54,728 bases of DNA from an uncultured Prevotellaceae bacterium (GCA_937915745.1 CALGGJ010000003.1:1-54728); one strand, 5' to 3'; numbered from the stretch's first letter, positions 1 through 9,078 are shown. Translations and numbers: made by a program. The notes: generated by a model not told the origin, from the letters alone.

Positions 1-496
1 CTATCTTCTTGAGTTCGACTTCCACGTTTGCACTGATGGCTTCGAGGAACTTGTCGCGGTCGTTGTTGAGCTCCTCTATGCTCATGGTTGCGATTACGAG
101 ACGCAGCTGACCGAAGAGGATATCGCGGGCCAGTTCCTGAATCTGACCCGGAGTGAGACCCAGCAGTCGCTCGGCTGCAGCGGTCATGTATTCGGGGTCG
201 GTGGATATACCTACGGTAAACCGGCTCGGCACGTCAACACGTATGTTCTGACGCGACAGGGCGTTGGTGAGGTTGGCATCGATGCTTATCGGAGTGAGGC
301 TCAGATAGGCATAATCCTGAATGATTGGCCACACGAATGTGCCTCCGCCATGCACACATTTGGCCGAACCTTTCCTACCGGTGGTGCCGTACACCACGAG
401 AATTTTGTCTGACGGACAACGTCTGTATCTGTTGATGATTGATACAAACAGCACTACAGCCACTATGACTGCTGCTAAAGTAAGATAGAATCCCAT
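1..496 (-). CDS. Flotillin-like SPFH/band-7 membrane protein (3' end outside window)
   Basis: This is the N-terminal 165 residues of a membrane-anchored SPFH protein; the stop codon lies beyond the left edge. Translation from the ATG at 496 gives one hydrophobic segment (about residues 4-22, TLAAVIVAVVLFVSIIN) followed by a start typical of bacterial flotillins: RYRRCPSDKILVVYG, then the band-7 domain with a conserved glycine cluster, VDVPSRFTVGIS and the MSIEELNNDRDKF segment. Family knowledge: bacterial flotillins form oligomers on the inner membrane and scaffold membrane microdomains, and they are commonly encoded next to an NfeD protein. Here the NfeD gene lies 40 bases upstream on the same strand, so the two are probably co-transcribed. 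Family assignment is firm; the precise cellular task is unknown. Confidence 0.88.
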   Translation of the reverse strand, partial: MGFYLTLAAVIVAVVLFVSIINRYRRCPSDKILVVYGTTGRKGSAKCVHGGGTFVWPIIQDYAYLSLTPISIDANLTNALSRQNIRVDVPSRFTVGISTDPEYMTAAAERLLGLTPGQIQELARDILFGQLRLVIATMSIEELNNDRDKFLEAISANVEVELKKI

Positions 497-536
497 GATT
501 GACTGTTTATTTAGTTTATACTGATATTGCCTCGTT

Positions 537-1109
537 TCATTCCACCCTCAATGTCTCGTTGTCGATGATTTCCACCACCCTGACCTTCGCGCCCGAAGGC
601 AGCTCGTCGCCATCGGTCAGGGCATCAAACTCATGTACCGAACCGTTGAGGCTTGCCTGCACCTTACCCTTTCCGCTGCGCGAGGCAGGAATGCGCAGAT
701 AGACCGACACGATTTGTCCCTTGGTGTCGTGGATGTCGAATGCACCGTTGTGTTCAAAACGTTTTGTCTGCTTGTAAATCACTACGAACATGGCAACAAA
801 CAGGCATCCCACGATGAAGGCCACGAGAACAAGCAGGAACTCGTTGTGGATGGAGCCGTAGAAACTCACGCCTGCCCAGCCGAAGCCTACGAGGAATCCG
901 ATGAGGTTTTTTATGGTAAACAGATTGAGGCCGCCACCAAGGTCCATGGTATCGGAACCATCGAAGTCAACATCTACGTCGCTCGAATCCATGCCGATGA
1001 GCGTGAGCACCATCTGAACAAGAAACACCAGCGAACTGAACACGGCACATCCCCAAAATACCTGGAGCAGCATTGGCATTGAGCCATACATTGTCATCAA
1101 ATCGTTCAT
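537..1109 (-). CDS. NfeD-like membrane protein, flotillin partner
   Basis: About 190 residues. Hydrophobic helices occur near the N-terminus (MLLQVFWGCAVFSSLVFLVQ) and in the middle (LIGFLVGFGWAGVSFYG, then FLLVLVAFIVGCLFVAMFVVIY). The last ~70 residues (DTKGQIVSVYLRIPASRSGKGKV... ending EIIDNETLRVE) look like the OB-fold domain of NfeD proteins. Family knowledge: NfeD proteins accompany SPFH proteins and may tether or regulate their assemblies. I chose the ATG at 1109 because homologous proteins begin close to this point; an in-frame ATG at 1136 would add nine residues. A good Bacteroidota promoter lies at 1251-1282. The flotillin gene follows after 40 bases, suggesting a two-gene operon. 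Confidence 0.85.
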   Translation of the reverse strand: MNDLMTMYGSMPMLLQVFWGCAVFSSLVFLVQMVLTLIGMDSSDVDVDFDGSDTMDLGGGLNLFTIKNLIGFLVGFGWAGVSFYGSIHNEFLLVLVAFIVGCLFVAMFVVIYKQTKRFEHNGAFDIHDTKGQIVSVYLRIPASRSGKGKVQASLNGSVHEFDALTDGDELPSGAKVRVVEIIDNETLRVE

Positions 1110-1250
1110 ACACACACTGTTTATTATTGGTTTCACATTTATTATTTAGTCGTTTCACACATCTGACGCACAGACCTGCCGATTTACTACACGCACCGAC
1201 ACTTTTTTTTACACCTGGCCGTTCAACCCGTAAGCGGGGGTTTAAAACCG

Positions 1251-1282
1251 CAAATTTAATCGTTTTTCTCTTACCTGCCAAA
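1251..1282 (-). promoter_or_regulatory. Bacteroidota-type promoter for nfeD-like/flotillin operon
   Basis: Read on the minus strand, TTTG (1279-1282) and TAAATTTG (1251-1258) are separated by 20 bases. This fits the Bacteroides -33 TTTG / -7 TAnnTTTG consensus. Transcription would begin near 1245, leaving a leader of about 135 bases before the ATG at 1109. Confidence 0.65.
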
Positions 1283-1297
1283 CTTTCACCATGAAAA

Positions 1298-1327
1298 ATG
1301 ACTGCACCACACACAAAATGCAGTCAT
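1298..1327. repeat. Perfect 9-base inverted repeat
   Basis: ATGACTGCA (1298-1306) and TGCAGTCAT (1319-1327) are exact reverse complements around a 12-base loop. The arms share the string GACTGC with the core of the tandem array that starts 13 bases downstream, so the two may be related. There is no T-run beside it, so it is not an obvious terminator; it could be a protein-binding site. Confidence 0.7.
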
Positions 1328-1339
1328 ACACGCAAAAAC

Positions 1340-1405
1340 GACTGCGCACTCACGAGGCTGAGACTGCGCACTCACGAGGCTGAGACTGCGCACTCACGAA
1401 CTCAG
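1340..1405 (+). repeat. Tandem array A1: three 22-base units with GACTGCGCACTC core
   Basis: The 12-base core GACTGCGCACTC starts at 1340, 1362 and 1384, exactly 22 bases apart. The linker ACGAGGCTGA follows the first two cores; the third is followed by a variant, ACGAACTCAG. The array is preceded by CGCAAAAAC. The core is palindromic except for one base pair. The same core with other linkers occurs at 12509, 25858 and 34913. It lies about 105 bases upstream of the pgk promoter box. Confidence 0.95.
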
Positions 1406-1510
1406 ACAGGCAGGCAACATGAGGCATCATCATGAGCAATGAAATGCAGAAAAAAGAGCGACACCTATATTTTATCGGCAAATTATAGTCGGCAGATGAA
1501 AATAATTTCG

Positions 1511-1518
1511 TATATTTG
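1511..1518 (+). promoter_or_regulatory. Promoter -7 box for pgk
   Basis: TATATTTG matches the Bacteroidota TAnnTTTG box, 70 bases before the pgk ATG. I see no clear TTTG at -33. The 14 bases immediately 5' and overlapping the box (AAAATAATTTCGTA) are identical to those at the promoter at 39142. Confidence 0.6.
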
Positions 1519-1587
1519 CACCCAAATTACACGCGTAAGCCAAGACTGATTACAACTATACGCTAACATAAATTAAAATCAAAGAAA

Positions 1588-2856
1588 ATGAACATCAGAG
1601 ATTACAACTTCGATGGCAAGAAAGCCATCGTACGCGTTGACTTCAACGTACCAATCCAAGAAGGTAAGATAACCGACATGACCCGTATCAACGGTGCAGC
1701 CCCAACCCTGAAACTCATACTCGAGAAGGGCGGAAGCCTCATCATCATGTCGCACATGGGTAAACCCAAAGGCAAGAAAAAGCCCGAATTGTCGCTCTGC
1801 CAGATTGTAGATGCAGTGAGCCGGACACTGGGCGTGCCGGTTAAGTTCGCTCCCGACTGCGCCGATGCAAGCGAGGCTGCGGCACAGCTCAAGAAGGGCG
1901 AAGTGCTGCTGCTCGAAAACCTGCGCTACTATCCCGAAGAGGAAGGCAAGCCTGTAGGAATAGACAAGGCCGACCCTGCATACGAAGCTGCAAAGAAAGA
2001 GATGAAAGCGCGTCAGAAAGACTTTGCCAAGAAACTGGCCAGCTACGCTGACTGCTACGTGATGGATGCATTCGGAACAGCACACCGCAAACACGCATCC
2101 ACAGCAGTCATAGCCGACTACTTCGATGCCGACAACAAGATGCTCGGCCTCCTCATGGAAAAAGAAGTACAGGCCGTTGACAACGTGCTGAAAAACATCA
2201 AACGCCCGTTCGTCGCAATCATGGGCGGCTCGAAAGTATCAACCAAGATAGGCATAATCGAAAACCTGCTCGGAAAGGTTGACAAACTCATCCTCTGCGG
2301 CGGTATGACCTACACATTCTCAAAAGCCCACGGAGGCGAAATAGGCAACTCAATCGTAGAACTCGACAAACTCGATGTAGCCCTCGGTGTAGAAGAACTG
2401 GCAAAGAAGAACGGAGTAGAACTCGTATTGGGTACCGACTCAGTATGCTGCACCGGATACGATTTCTCTACATTCTCAGTAAAACCAGGTGCACAAATCA
2501 AGGTATTCCCATCAAACGACATCGAGGCAGGATGGGACGGACTCGATGTAGGCCCTGAAAGCCGCAAGGCATTTGCAAAGGCAATAGAAGGAGCAAAAAC
2601 CATACTGTGGAATGGTCCGGCCGGATGCTTCGAGTGCGAAGAATTCACTGCCGGCTCACGCGCCGTAGGCGAAGCAGTGGCAAAAGCAACGGCCGAGGGA
2701 GCATTCTCGCTCATCGGAGGAGGAGACTCCGTCGCATGTGTCAACAAATTCGGACTGGCCGACAAGGTGTCATACATATCAACCGGCGGCGGAGCTCTGC
2801 TCGAAGCAATCGAAGGCAAAGTACTCCCGGGAGTGGCTGCAATCAAAGGCGAATAA
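1588..2856 (+). CDS. pgk: Phosphoglycerate kinase
   Basis: Pgk transfers phosphate from 1,3-bisphosphoglycerate to ADP in glycolysis (and the reverse in gluconeogenesis), in the cytoplasm. The 422-residue protein has the N-terminal substrate-binding motif VDFNVP (17-22), SHMGKPKG (55-62), NLRYYPEEEG (111-120) and DAFGTAHRKHAS (160-171), the nucleotide-domain motif GGSKVSTK (213-220) and GGGDS (377-381) followed by STGGGALLE near the C-terminus. An insertion around residues 118-145 (rich in Lys, Glu and Ala) makes it slightly longer than the ~390-residue minimum for the family. The ATG at 1588 gives the canonical MNIRDYNFDGKK start. A promoter box is 70 bases upstream. The next gene begins only 36 bases downstream on the same strand. 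Confidence 0.98.
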   Translation: MNIRDYNFDGKKAIVRVDFNVPIQEGKITDMTRINGAAPTLKLILEKGGSLIIMSHMGKPKGKKKPELSLCQIVDAVSRTLGVPVKFAPDCADASEAAAQLKKGEVLLLENLRYYPEEEGKPVGIDKADPAYEAAKKEMKARQKDFAKKLASYADCYVMDAFGTAHRKHASTAVIADYFDADNKMLGLLMEKEVQAVDNVLKNIKRPFVAIMGGSKVSTKIGIIENLLGKVDKLILCGGMTYTFSKAHGGEIGNSIVELDKLDVALGVEELAKKNGVELVLGTDSVCCTGYDFSTFSVKPGAQIKVFPSNDIEAGWDGLDVGPESRKAFAKAIEGAKTILWNGPAGCFECEEFTAGSRAVGEAVAKATAEGAFSLIGGGDSVACVNKFGLADKVSYISTGGGALLEAIEGKVLPGVAAIKGE

Positions 2857-2892
2857 CACCACAACCACAATACTGAATACCGAAATTGACAA

Positions 2893-3690
2893 TTGACGAC
2901 TAAACACAAACAATTGTACAATACAAACCATACACGTCACACTCTGCTTCCGACCCTCATACGAGCGTTGGAAGCAGTTGTGGCATGTATGCTGCCATGC
3001 GCCTGCACACACAATGGCGGAACTGACGGAACTGACGACACCACCGACTCAACAATATTCCGCATTGCCATACTACCCACAGACGAATGCCTACCATTCG
3101 TCGTAGCACAGCAACACGGAATGCTCGACACACTGGGGTTCGAAGTGCAACTCGACACATTCATGGCAGCCATGGATGCCGACACCGCATTCATCAACGG
3201 ACATGCCGACATGCTCGTGACCGACACCTTCCGCATGGCATACCTCAACACGATAATCAACGGAGCGGCAATCAACCCCGTCATTACCGACACACTCAAA
3301 CTGTCAATGCTCACCACACAATCATCACGCATCAAATCGACAAAAAACCTGAAGGAAAAAATCGTGGCAGTGACACGCAACTCAGCCATAGACCACTTTG
3401 CCGACATCGTGATGGACCGAGCCAAACTGAAACGCGAAGAACTGAACCGCCCGCAAATCAACGACATAAGCCTGCGAGCCAACATGCTCAACCTCGAACA
3501 ATACGACGGAGCAATACTGCCCGAACCATACGCCACACAATGCGAAACACAAGGAGCACAACGCATCGCAATGAGCAATGAGACACAAATGAGAGTGGTT
3601 GTGAAATCGACCACCATGCACAAACGCAAAAACGACGTACAACGAATACTGGCAGCATACTGGCAAGCAAAAAAGCTACAAAAACAATGA
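2893..3690 (+). CDS. Periplasmic-binding-protein-like lipoprotein (NMT1/SsuA-type fold)
   Basis: 265 residues from a TTG start. The N-terminus is a basic/hydrophobic segment ending in a lipobox-like LPCAC (near residue 37), so the mature protein is probably a lipoprotein. The body (FRIAILPTDECLPFVVAQQHGM, then a domain with AFINGHADMLVTD, KNLKEKIVAV and DGAILPEPYA) resembles ABC-transporter substrate-binding proteins of the NMT1/taurine/nitrate type. No permease or ATPase lies next to it. The gene overlaps the following TPR gene by four bases (ATGA), implying translational coupling. The start is uncertain: there is no ATG before the signal segment, so a TTG must be used if the signal peptide is real. 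Ligand unknown. Confidence 0.75.
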   Translation: MTTKHKQLYNTNHTRHTLLPTLIRALEAVVACMLPCACTHNGGTDGTDDTTDSTIFRIAILPTDECLPFVVAQQHGMLDTLGFEVQLDTFMAAMDADTAFINGHADMLVTDTFRMAYLNTIINGAAINPVITDTLKLSMLTTQSSRIKSTKNLKEKIVAVTRNSAIDHFADIVMDRAKLKREELNRPQINDISLRANMLNLEQYDGAILPEPYATQCETQGAQRIAMSNETQMRVVVKSTTMHKRKNDVQRILAAYWQAKKLQKQ

Positions 3691-5903
3691 CCGGCACCAA
3701 CATATACAACGCACTGCATGGCGGCAACCTGCTCCAAGCCTTCACCATGCTGCAAACCAAGATAGACAGTCTCGGCGACTGGCAGCTGCAACAAGACCTG
3801 GAAACCGCACGCAACACCTATGCCACCATGCTCACCTACATGGCACAGGGCATGGAAGACCCTGACGACACAAAAATACGCCAAGACATCATACGCCAAG
3901 CCTATGCACTCAACGACCGGGCCAACCTCGGCATAAGGCTGCGCAAAACCCCCAACGACAAATACTGCCAAGCCGTAAAACAAAGCAGGAACGAAACATT
4001 CGCACTGACGGAAGTGCAGACGGCACTCGAAACAATAAACAAACAAACAACCCAACTCGCAACTGCCACAAACACACGCGAAAGCATCGGCAGGCACAAA
4101 CGCGAACAACTGGCAGAACAACACGACATGCTTGCCGGCCAACTCTTCGGCCACACATGGGCATCCACACTCTGGACAAGCAGCACCTACTCACAATATG
4201 CAGAGTTCATATCCAATCCCAACATATCAACTGCCGACAAAGCACTCACCATAAGCGCCGCGACCCTGGCTGCATTCGAACTGTTCGACCCACAAAAACT
4301 CATGCTCCTCATGGACGCTTATCTCGACACCGAAGCCGACATCAGCCAGAGAGCCCTCGTGGGACTGCTGCTGCTGCTCATACGCTACGACAAACGCATC
4401 AAACACTACACGGCCATCACCGCACGATTCAACCTGTATATCGAAAACCGACAATTCGTGGCCGACTGCTTCCAGGCACTAATCGCACTGCAATACAGTA
4501 AACTGACCGACACCGTGAGCGAGAAAATGACCAACGACATAATGCCCGCCATACTGAAATCGCAGCGATACATGAAATCAAGTGTCATCGAACTCGATGC
4601 CGAACTCACCAAGAACGGAGAAAACCCCGAATGGCACCATGACACAAAAGACGACGACAAGGCAGAAAGAAAAATACACCAAATGACGGAAATGCAAATG
4701 GAAGGAGCCGATGTGTATCTCAGTTCGTTCCGCCACCTGAAATCATTCGCATTCTTCACATCCATACATCATTGGCTCAGCAAATTCTCTTTCGACTATC
4801 CAGACATACTGCAAACCACAAACAACATACAACCCAACGTGTTCAGCGTTGTCAACGCACTGCTCGACACCGCACCATTCAGCGACAGCGATAAATTCTC
4901 GTTCATCTGCATGTTGGGTACAATACCACAGCAAGGACACGACGTCATAGCATCGCAAATAAGCTCACAACTCGAAGACGCCGGAATAGACGAAATCATA
5001 GAAACCGGCAAGAAACCACAACGCAGCGCAAAGGCAACACTACGCAGCTACATATTCGACCTCTACCGCCTGTTCAAAGTATATCCATACCACACACAAC
5101 TGTTCGACCCATTCAACAAACAACTCAACAACTTCTCGCCAATCTACACAACAACACTGCAACCACTGCTCGACAACAAAGAGGAAACAATGAACATGGC
5201 CGAGTTCATGATGCGCAAAGGACTCTATGCCGATGCGTTATCGCTATTCAGCAACCTGAAGCCAATAGAGCGTGAGCAAGACGCCGATATATGGCAGAAA
5301 ATAGGATTCTGTCAGCAGAAGATGAGACAACCCGAAGCAGCAATGGCAACCTACATCAAAGCACACAAACTGCAACCAGGCTCAATGTGGACCATACAAC
5401 ACACTGCACAATCAGCATTCGACGCACACGACTACAACACAGCACTGGAATACACAGAAATGACACTCGAAACCGACGGCGACAACCCAAAGTGGCTCGG
5501 ACGCAAGGCAGAATGCCTCTTCGCACTCGAAAGGTACAGCGAAACCCTGCCAACACTATACAAACTGGCATATATCGACGAAAACTCGGAACGCACAAAA
5601 GAGATGCTGGCATGGGGACAACTCATGAACGGAGCAACCGACAAGGCAGAAAAAATATACACCGAACTTGAGAACAACAACCCATCGGTGAAGAACACGA
5701 CCAACCTTGCCCATATCCTTACAATAAAAGGAAAGACAAAAGAAGCAACGGAACTCTACCGCCAGGCATACAAAGCAGCAAAAGACGAACACGAGTTCAA
5801 CCACAACTTCTGGTACCTCAAAGACTACTTCGGCAAGATGGGCATCAATCCCGAACGGATGCAACTGATATACGACGTAGTAATAAGTAGTGCAAATGCT
5901 TAG
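3687..5903 (+). CDS. Large tetratricopeptide-repeat protein
   Basis: 738 residues with no signal peptide or membrane helix, so probably cytoplasmic. The first ~500 residues are helical and unrecognised; residues about 500-730 contain several TPR-like repeats (for example AEFMMRKGLYADALSLFSNL, WQKIGFCQQKMRQPEAAMATYIKAHKLQP, KAECLFALERYSETLPTLYKL and LAHILTIKGKTKEATELYRQAYK). TPRs usually mediate protein-protein contacts. Its start overlaps the preceding lipoprotein gene (ATGA) and its 3' end overlaps the RNA methyltransferase gene by up to 14 bases, so the three form a tight operon. The coding strand is unusually A/C-rich and G/T-poor. I do not recognise a specific function. Confidence 0.85.
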   Translation: MTGTNIYNALHGGNLLQAFTMLQTKIDSLGDWQLQQDLETARNTYATMLTYMAQGMEDPDDTKIRQDIIRQAYALNDRANLGIRLRKTPNDKYCQAVKQSRNETFALTEVQTALETINKQTTQLATATNTRESIGRHKREQLAEQHDMLAGQLFGHTWASTLWTSSTYSQYAEFISNPNISTADKALTISAATLAAFELFDPQKLMLLMDAYLDTEADISQRALVGLLLLLIRYDKRIKHYTAITARFNLYIENRQFVADCFQALIALQYSKLTDTVSEKMTNDIMPAILKSQRYMKSSVIELDAELTKNGENPEWHHDTKDDDKAERKIHQMTEMQMEGADVYLSSFRHLKSFAFFTSIHHWLSKFSFDYPDILQTTNNIQPNVFSVVNALLDTAPFSDSDKFSFICMLGTIPQQGHDVIASQISSQLEDAGIDEIIETGKKPQRSAKATLRSYIFDLYRLFKVYPYHTQLFDPFNKQLNNFSPIYTTTLQPLLDNKEETMNMAEFMMRKGLYADALSLFSNLKPIEREQDADIWQKIGFCQQKMRQPEAAMATYIKAHKLQPGSMWTIQHTAQSAFDAHDYNTALEYTEMTLETDGDNPKWLGRKAECLFALERYSETLPTLYKLAYIDENSERTKEMLAWGQLMNGATDKAEKIYTELENNNPSVKNTTNLAHILTIKGKTKEATELYRQAYKAAKDEHEFNHNFWYLKDYFGKMGINPERMQLIYDVVISSANA

Positions 5904-6597
5904 CAAAAACAAAATAAAACACATACGGAGCCTCGAACACAAAAAGTTCAGAGACAAGTATGGCGTGTTCGTGGCCGAAGGCAACAAACTGATAGACGAC
6001 CTGCGCAGCCACTTCGAACTTATGGAGATCATCGAAGGCGACGACGTGGCACGCATCAGTTTTCAGGAAACACCACAAAACATGCTTGCCATATTCCGCA
6101 AAGACACCGATGCAACGGGCGACCTCACACCATATCCCACGACACAACTGTGTCTCGCACTCGACGACATACAAAATCCAGGAAACCTCGGCACGATAAT
6201 ACGTTTGGCCGACTGGTTTGGCATCGAACACATATACTGCTCAAAAGCCTGTGCCGACATATACAGCCCCAAAGTAGTGCAGGCAACAATGGGAAGCCTT
6301 GCACGTGTCAACATACACTATACCGACATAGCAAAATTCGCCGAGTCGGTGGGCAACACACCAATATACGGAACATTTCTCGACGGAACCAACATATACG
6401 ACCAACCACTGACAAGCAACGGACTCATAATAATGGGCAACGAAGGACATGGCATATCGGCCGAAGTGGCCAGACACGTCACTCGACGGCTACTCATTCC
6501 AAATTATCCCCCAGGCAGAGCGACAGGAGAATCGCTCAACGTAGCTATAGCCACATCGATAGTGTGTGCAGAGTTCAGAAGAAGATGTTGTATATAA
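5890..6597 (+). CDS. SpoU/TrmH-family RNA 2'-O-methyltransferase
   Basis: Cytoplasmic SPOUT-class enzyme predicted to methylate ribose 2'-OH in rRNA or tRNA using S-adenosylmethionine. The 235-residue protein has an N-terminal substrate-binding region (KIKHIRSLEHKKFRDKYGVFVAEGNKLIDD) and then the three SpoU motifs: motif 1 DDIQNPGNLGTIIRLADWFG, motif 2 IIMGNEGHGIS and motif 3 IPNYPPGRATGESLNVAIA, which forms the trefoil knot and cofactor site. The overlap with the upstream TPR gene suggests co-translation; the ATG at 5896 is an equally good start. The substrate cannot be told from sequence. SpoU-type genes next to tamL are common in Bacteroidota as far as I know, and tamL follows here. Confidence 0.92.
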   Translation: MQMLSKNKIKHIRSLEHKKFRDKYGVFVAEGNKLIDDLRSHFELMEIIEGDDVARISFQETPQNMLAIFRKDTDATGDLTPYPTTQLCLALDDIQNPGNLGTIIRLADWFGIEHIYCSKACADIYSPKVVQATMGSLARVNIHYTDIAKFAESVGNTPIYGTFLDGTNIYDQPLTSNGLIIMGNEGHGISAEVARHVTRRLLIPNYPPGRATGESLNVAIATSIVCAEFRRRCCI

Positions 6598-6606
6598 AGC
6601 CCCAAA

Positions 6607-6674
6607 CCATAGAACTCCCTATGAAGACACAGGCCCCCGGGAAACCATAGAAACCCGGATGAAGCCATAGAAAC
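6607..6674 (+). repeat. Degenerate short repeats before tamL
   Basis: CCATAGAA occurs at 6607, 6645 and 6665; the last two copies are 20 bases apart and share CCATAGAAAC followed by an ATGAAG-type segment. The stretch between the methyltransferase stop and tamL holds nothing else that I recognise. Confidence 0.5.
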
Positions 6675-6750
6675 ACAGAGGAAATTGAGGACAGTGAAAT
6701 CGATAAGCGGCATATCATGTGACATAATAAGCAACATGTCACATAATATT

Positions 6751-9048
6751 ATGAGGAAACCGAGGTTGCCCTACATGTTGATTGCCATGATTGTGACATC
6801 GTGTTCAGTTGACCGCTATATCGCCGATGACGAACTTTTCCTGAAAGAAGTGAATGTGGTTGAAAACAATCATAAAGCCACAAAAACGCTCGCATTGGCC
6901 GATTATGTATTACAACAACCCAACAACAAATGGTTTGGAGCCAAAGTACCACTCAAGATATACTGCCTTGGCGGTGTCGATTCGACCAACTGGGCCACAC
7001 GCCTCTTCCACAAAATTGGGCAAAAACCCGTCATTTACGACCACAACAAAGCTCTCAGGACGGTAGAAGACATGCGTCAGGTGCTTTACAACGAAGGATT
7101 TGTTCATGCAATTGCAGATATAAAGTCAAACGTAAAAGGGAAACACCTCACGCTGACCTACGAGATATCGCCTGGCGAACAGTATCGCATCCACGACATA
7201 AGCCGCAACATAGCCGACAGCACCCTTCACAACATCATCTGCGGAGCCGACACAGCATCGTCACTATTGCAGCGAGGCATGCCATTCAACATCAACCGTC
7301 TGAACGAAGAGCGCAATCGAATCACCACCTACCTGCGCAGTATCGGATACCATAAATTCAACAAAGAATACATTACATTTGTTGCCGACACAAGCACACT
7401 GAACAACAATGTAGATATCACGATGAATATAGGTCTGCACATAGAAGACGGGCGCTCAACTCCCGAGCCACATCGACGCTACACGATAGGCGATATAAGC
7501 TACATCGTCGATGCCGTAGGTATGGGAAGCGACCTTACACTTCTCGACCAAGAGAAACACCAAGGTGCCACCATATACTATGATAAACACTTACGTTTCC
7601 GCCCAGGACTCCTCACCTCGAACACCTTGTTCCACAAAGGCGACTACTTCAACGAGAACGACCAAAAACTTACATACAGATACCTCACACGCCTCGGAGC
7701 CATCAGCTATTCCAACATACGCATGACGCAGGTAGGCGACTCGTTGCTCTTACCTACAATCATCGTAAACCATGCACCCGCACACTCGCTGGGGTTAGAC
7801 CTTGAAGGCACCAACTCGGCCGGTGACCTCGGAGTGGCTGCCACCACATCGCTCACACATAAAAACCTGTTCAGAGGTTCGGAGACACTCACCCTGAAAC
7901 TGCGTGGAGCATACGAAGCCATCACTGGCCTTGAAGGTTACGAGGGTCATAACTACACTGAGGCCGGCGGTGAGGCAACACTGGGTTTCCCCGGTTTCCT
8001 CATGCCGATTGTAAGTAAGAGATTTGGAGCCATACGCAATGCCACATCCGAAATATCACTGCAATACAACATGCAGAACCGACCGGAGTTCGACCGTCGT
8101 GTCCTTACTGCCGCATGGCGATACAGATGGTCTGGACTCAAGCAAAAAACCACACACAGGTTTGACCTGCTCGAGACCAACTACGTGAAGATGCCATGGA
8201 TTTCACACACTTTCAAAGAGCAATATCTCGACTCACTCGGCAAGACTAATGCCATACTGAAATACAACTACGAGAACCTGCTCATTACAAAACTGGGATA
8301 TACATACTCCTACAACTCGCTGGGCACTGCAGCCACCTCTACATACGGTAAGAATGCAGTGACGCTGAAATTCAACGTTGAAACCTCTGGCAATGTGCTG
8401 TCGCTTGCCACACATATAATCGACCCTACCACCAACTCAGAAGGCCAGCGCACTTTGCTCGGCATTGCTTTTGCCCAATATGCAAAGGCCGACATCGATT
8501 TTGCACGCAGTGTGAGCATTGACCCACACAACTCGGTTGCATTCCATGTGGCATTCGGCATTGCCTATCCTTACGGTAACTCAAATATACTGCCATTTGA
8601 GAAACGCTATTTCGCCGGCGGAGCAAACAGTGTGCGCGGATGGTCGGTGCGTTCACTCGGTCCGGGTACATACAATGGTGCCGACCGTGGCATCAACTTC
8701 ATCAACCAGTCGGGCGACATAAAGCTTGACATAAGCCTCGAATACCGTGCATTCCTCTTCTGGAAACTGCATGGTGCATTGTTTATCGATGGAGGTAACG
8801 TCTGGACCATACGCGACTACAAGGACCAACCCGGGGGTGTGTTCCGCATTGGTGAATTCTATAAACAGCTGGCTGCCGCATATGGTGTAGGGCTGCGCAT
8901 GAATCTTGACTTTTTTGTCATTCGGTTCGATGCCGGAATGAAAGCTGTCAACCCTGCATACACAACACGTCGCCATCATTTCCCGATAGCACACCCTAAC
9001 TTCGACCGCGATTTCACGCTTCATTTCGCTGTAGGGTTGCCATTCTGA
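6751..9048 (+). CDS. tamL: TamL-type Omp85 outer-membrane lipoprotein
   Basis: Bacteroidota TamA/BamA relative that is made as a lipoprotein and is thought to assemble outer-membrane or surface proteins with TamB. From the ATG at 6751 the signal peptide is MRKPRLPYMLIAMIVTSC, ending in a lipobox cysteine; an upstream in-frame ATG at 6685 would add 22 residues and spoil the signal peptide. The periplasmic part contains POTRA-like segments (DMRQVLYNEGFVHAIADI, and LNEERNRITTYLRSIGYHKF). The C-terminal half is a 16-strand barrel of the surface-antigen type, with FAGGANSVRGWSVRSLGPG matching the Omp85 (V/I)RG(F/Y/W) motif and a C-terminal strand ending in phenylalanine (FTLHFAVGLPF). No tamB lies directly downstream; the next gene is convergent. 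An AsmA/TamB-like gene occurs at 49662-51542. Confidence 0.9.
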   Translation: MRKPRLPYMLIAMIVTSCSVDRYIADDELFLKEVNVVENNHKATKTLALADYVLQQPNNKWFGAKVPLKIYCLGGVDSTNWATRLFHKIGQKPVIYDHNKALRTVEDMRQVLYNEGFVHAIADIKSNVKGKHLTLTYEISPGEQYRIHDISRNIADSTLHNIICGADTASSLLQRGMPFNINRLNEERNRITTYLRSIGYHKFNKEYITFVADTSTLNNNVDITMNIGLHIEDGRSTPEPHRRYTIGDISYIVDAVGMGSDLTLLDQEKHQGATIYYDKHLRFRPGLLTSNTLFHKGDYFNENDQKLTYRYLTRLGAISYSNIRMTQVGDSLLLPTIIVNHAPAHSLGLDLEGTNSAGDLGVAATTSLTHKNLFRGSETLTLKLRGAYEAITGLEGYEGHNYTEAGGEATLGFPGFLMPIVSKRFGAIRNATSEISLQYNMQNRPEFDRRVLTAAWRYRWSGLKQKTTHRFDLLETNYVKMPWISHTFKEQYLDSLGKTNAILKYNYENLLITKLGYTYSYNSLGTAATSTYGKNAVTLKFNVETSGNVLSLATHIIDPTTNSEGQRTLLGIAFAQYAKADIDFARSVSIDPHNSVAFHVAFGIAYPYGNSNILPFEKRYFAGGANSVRGWSVRSLGPGTYNGADRGINFINQSGDIKLDISLEYRAFLFWKLHGALFIDGGNVWTIRDYKDQPGGVFRIGEFYKQLAAAYGVGLRMNLDFFVIRFDAGMKAVNPAYTTRRHHFPIAHPNFDRDFTLHFAVGLPF

Positions 9049-9078
9049 CGTACAGGCTTTCAATCCGTTATCGGGTGT

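Larger units (their letters stand above)
1110..1587. other. Divergent intergenic region between nfeD-like gene and pgk
   Basis: The 478-base gap holds the minus-strand promoter for the NfeD/flotillin pair, a 9-base perfect inverted repeat, a three-unit 22-base tandem array and the plus-strand promoter box of pgk, all listed separately. I find no credible reading frame in it. Confidence 0.8.

Noticed and set aside
2937..4154. Long minus-strand open frame of 405 codons opposite the lipoprotein and TPR genes
   Set aside because: It is rich in Cys, Val and Ser with no recognisable domain and lies fully antisense to two well-supported, overlapping genes; it results from the A/C-rich codon use of the real strand.
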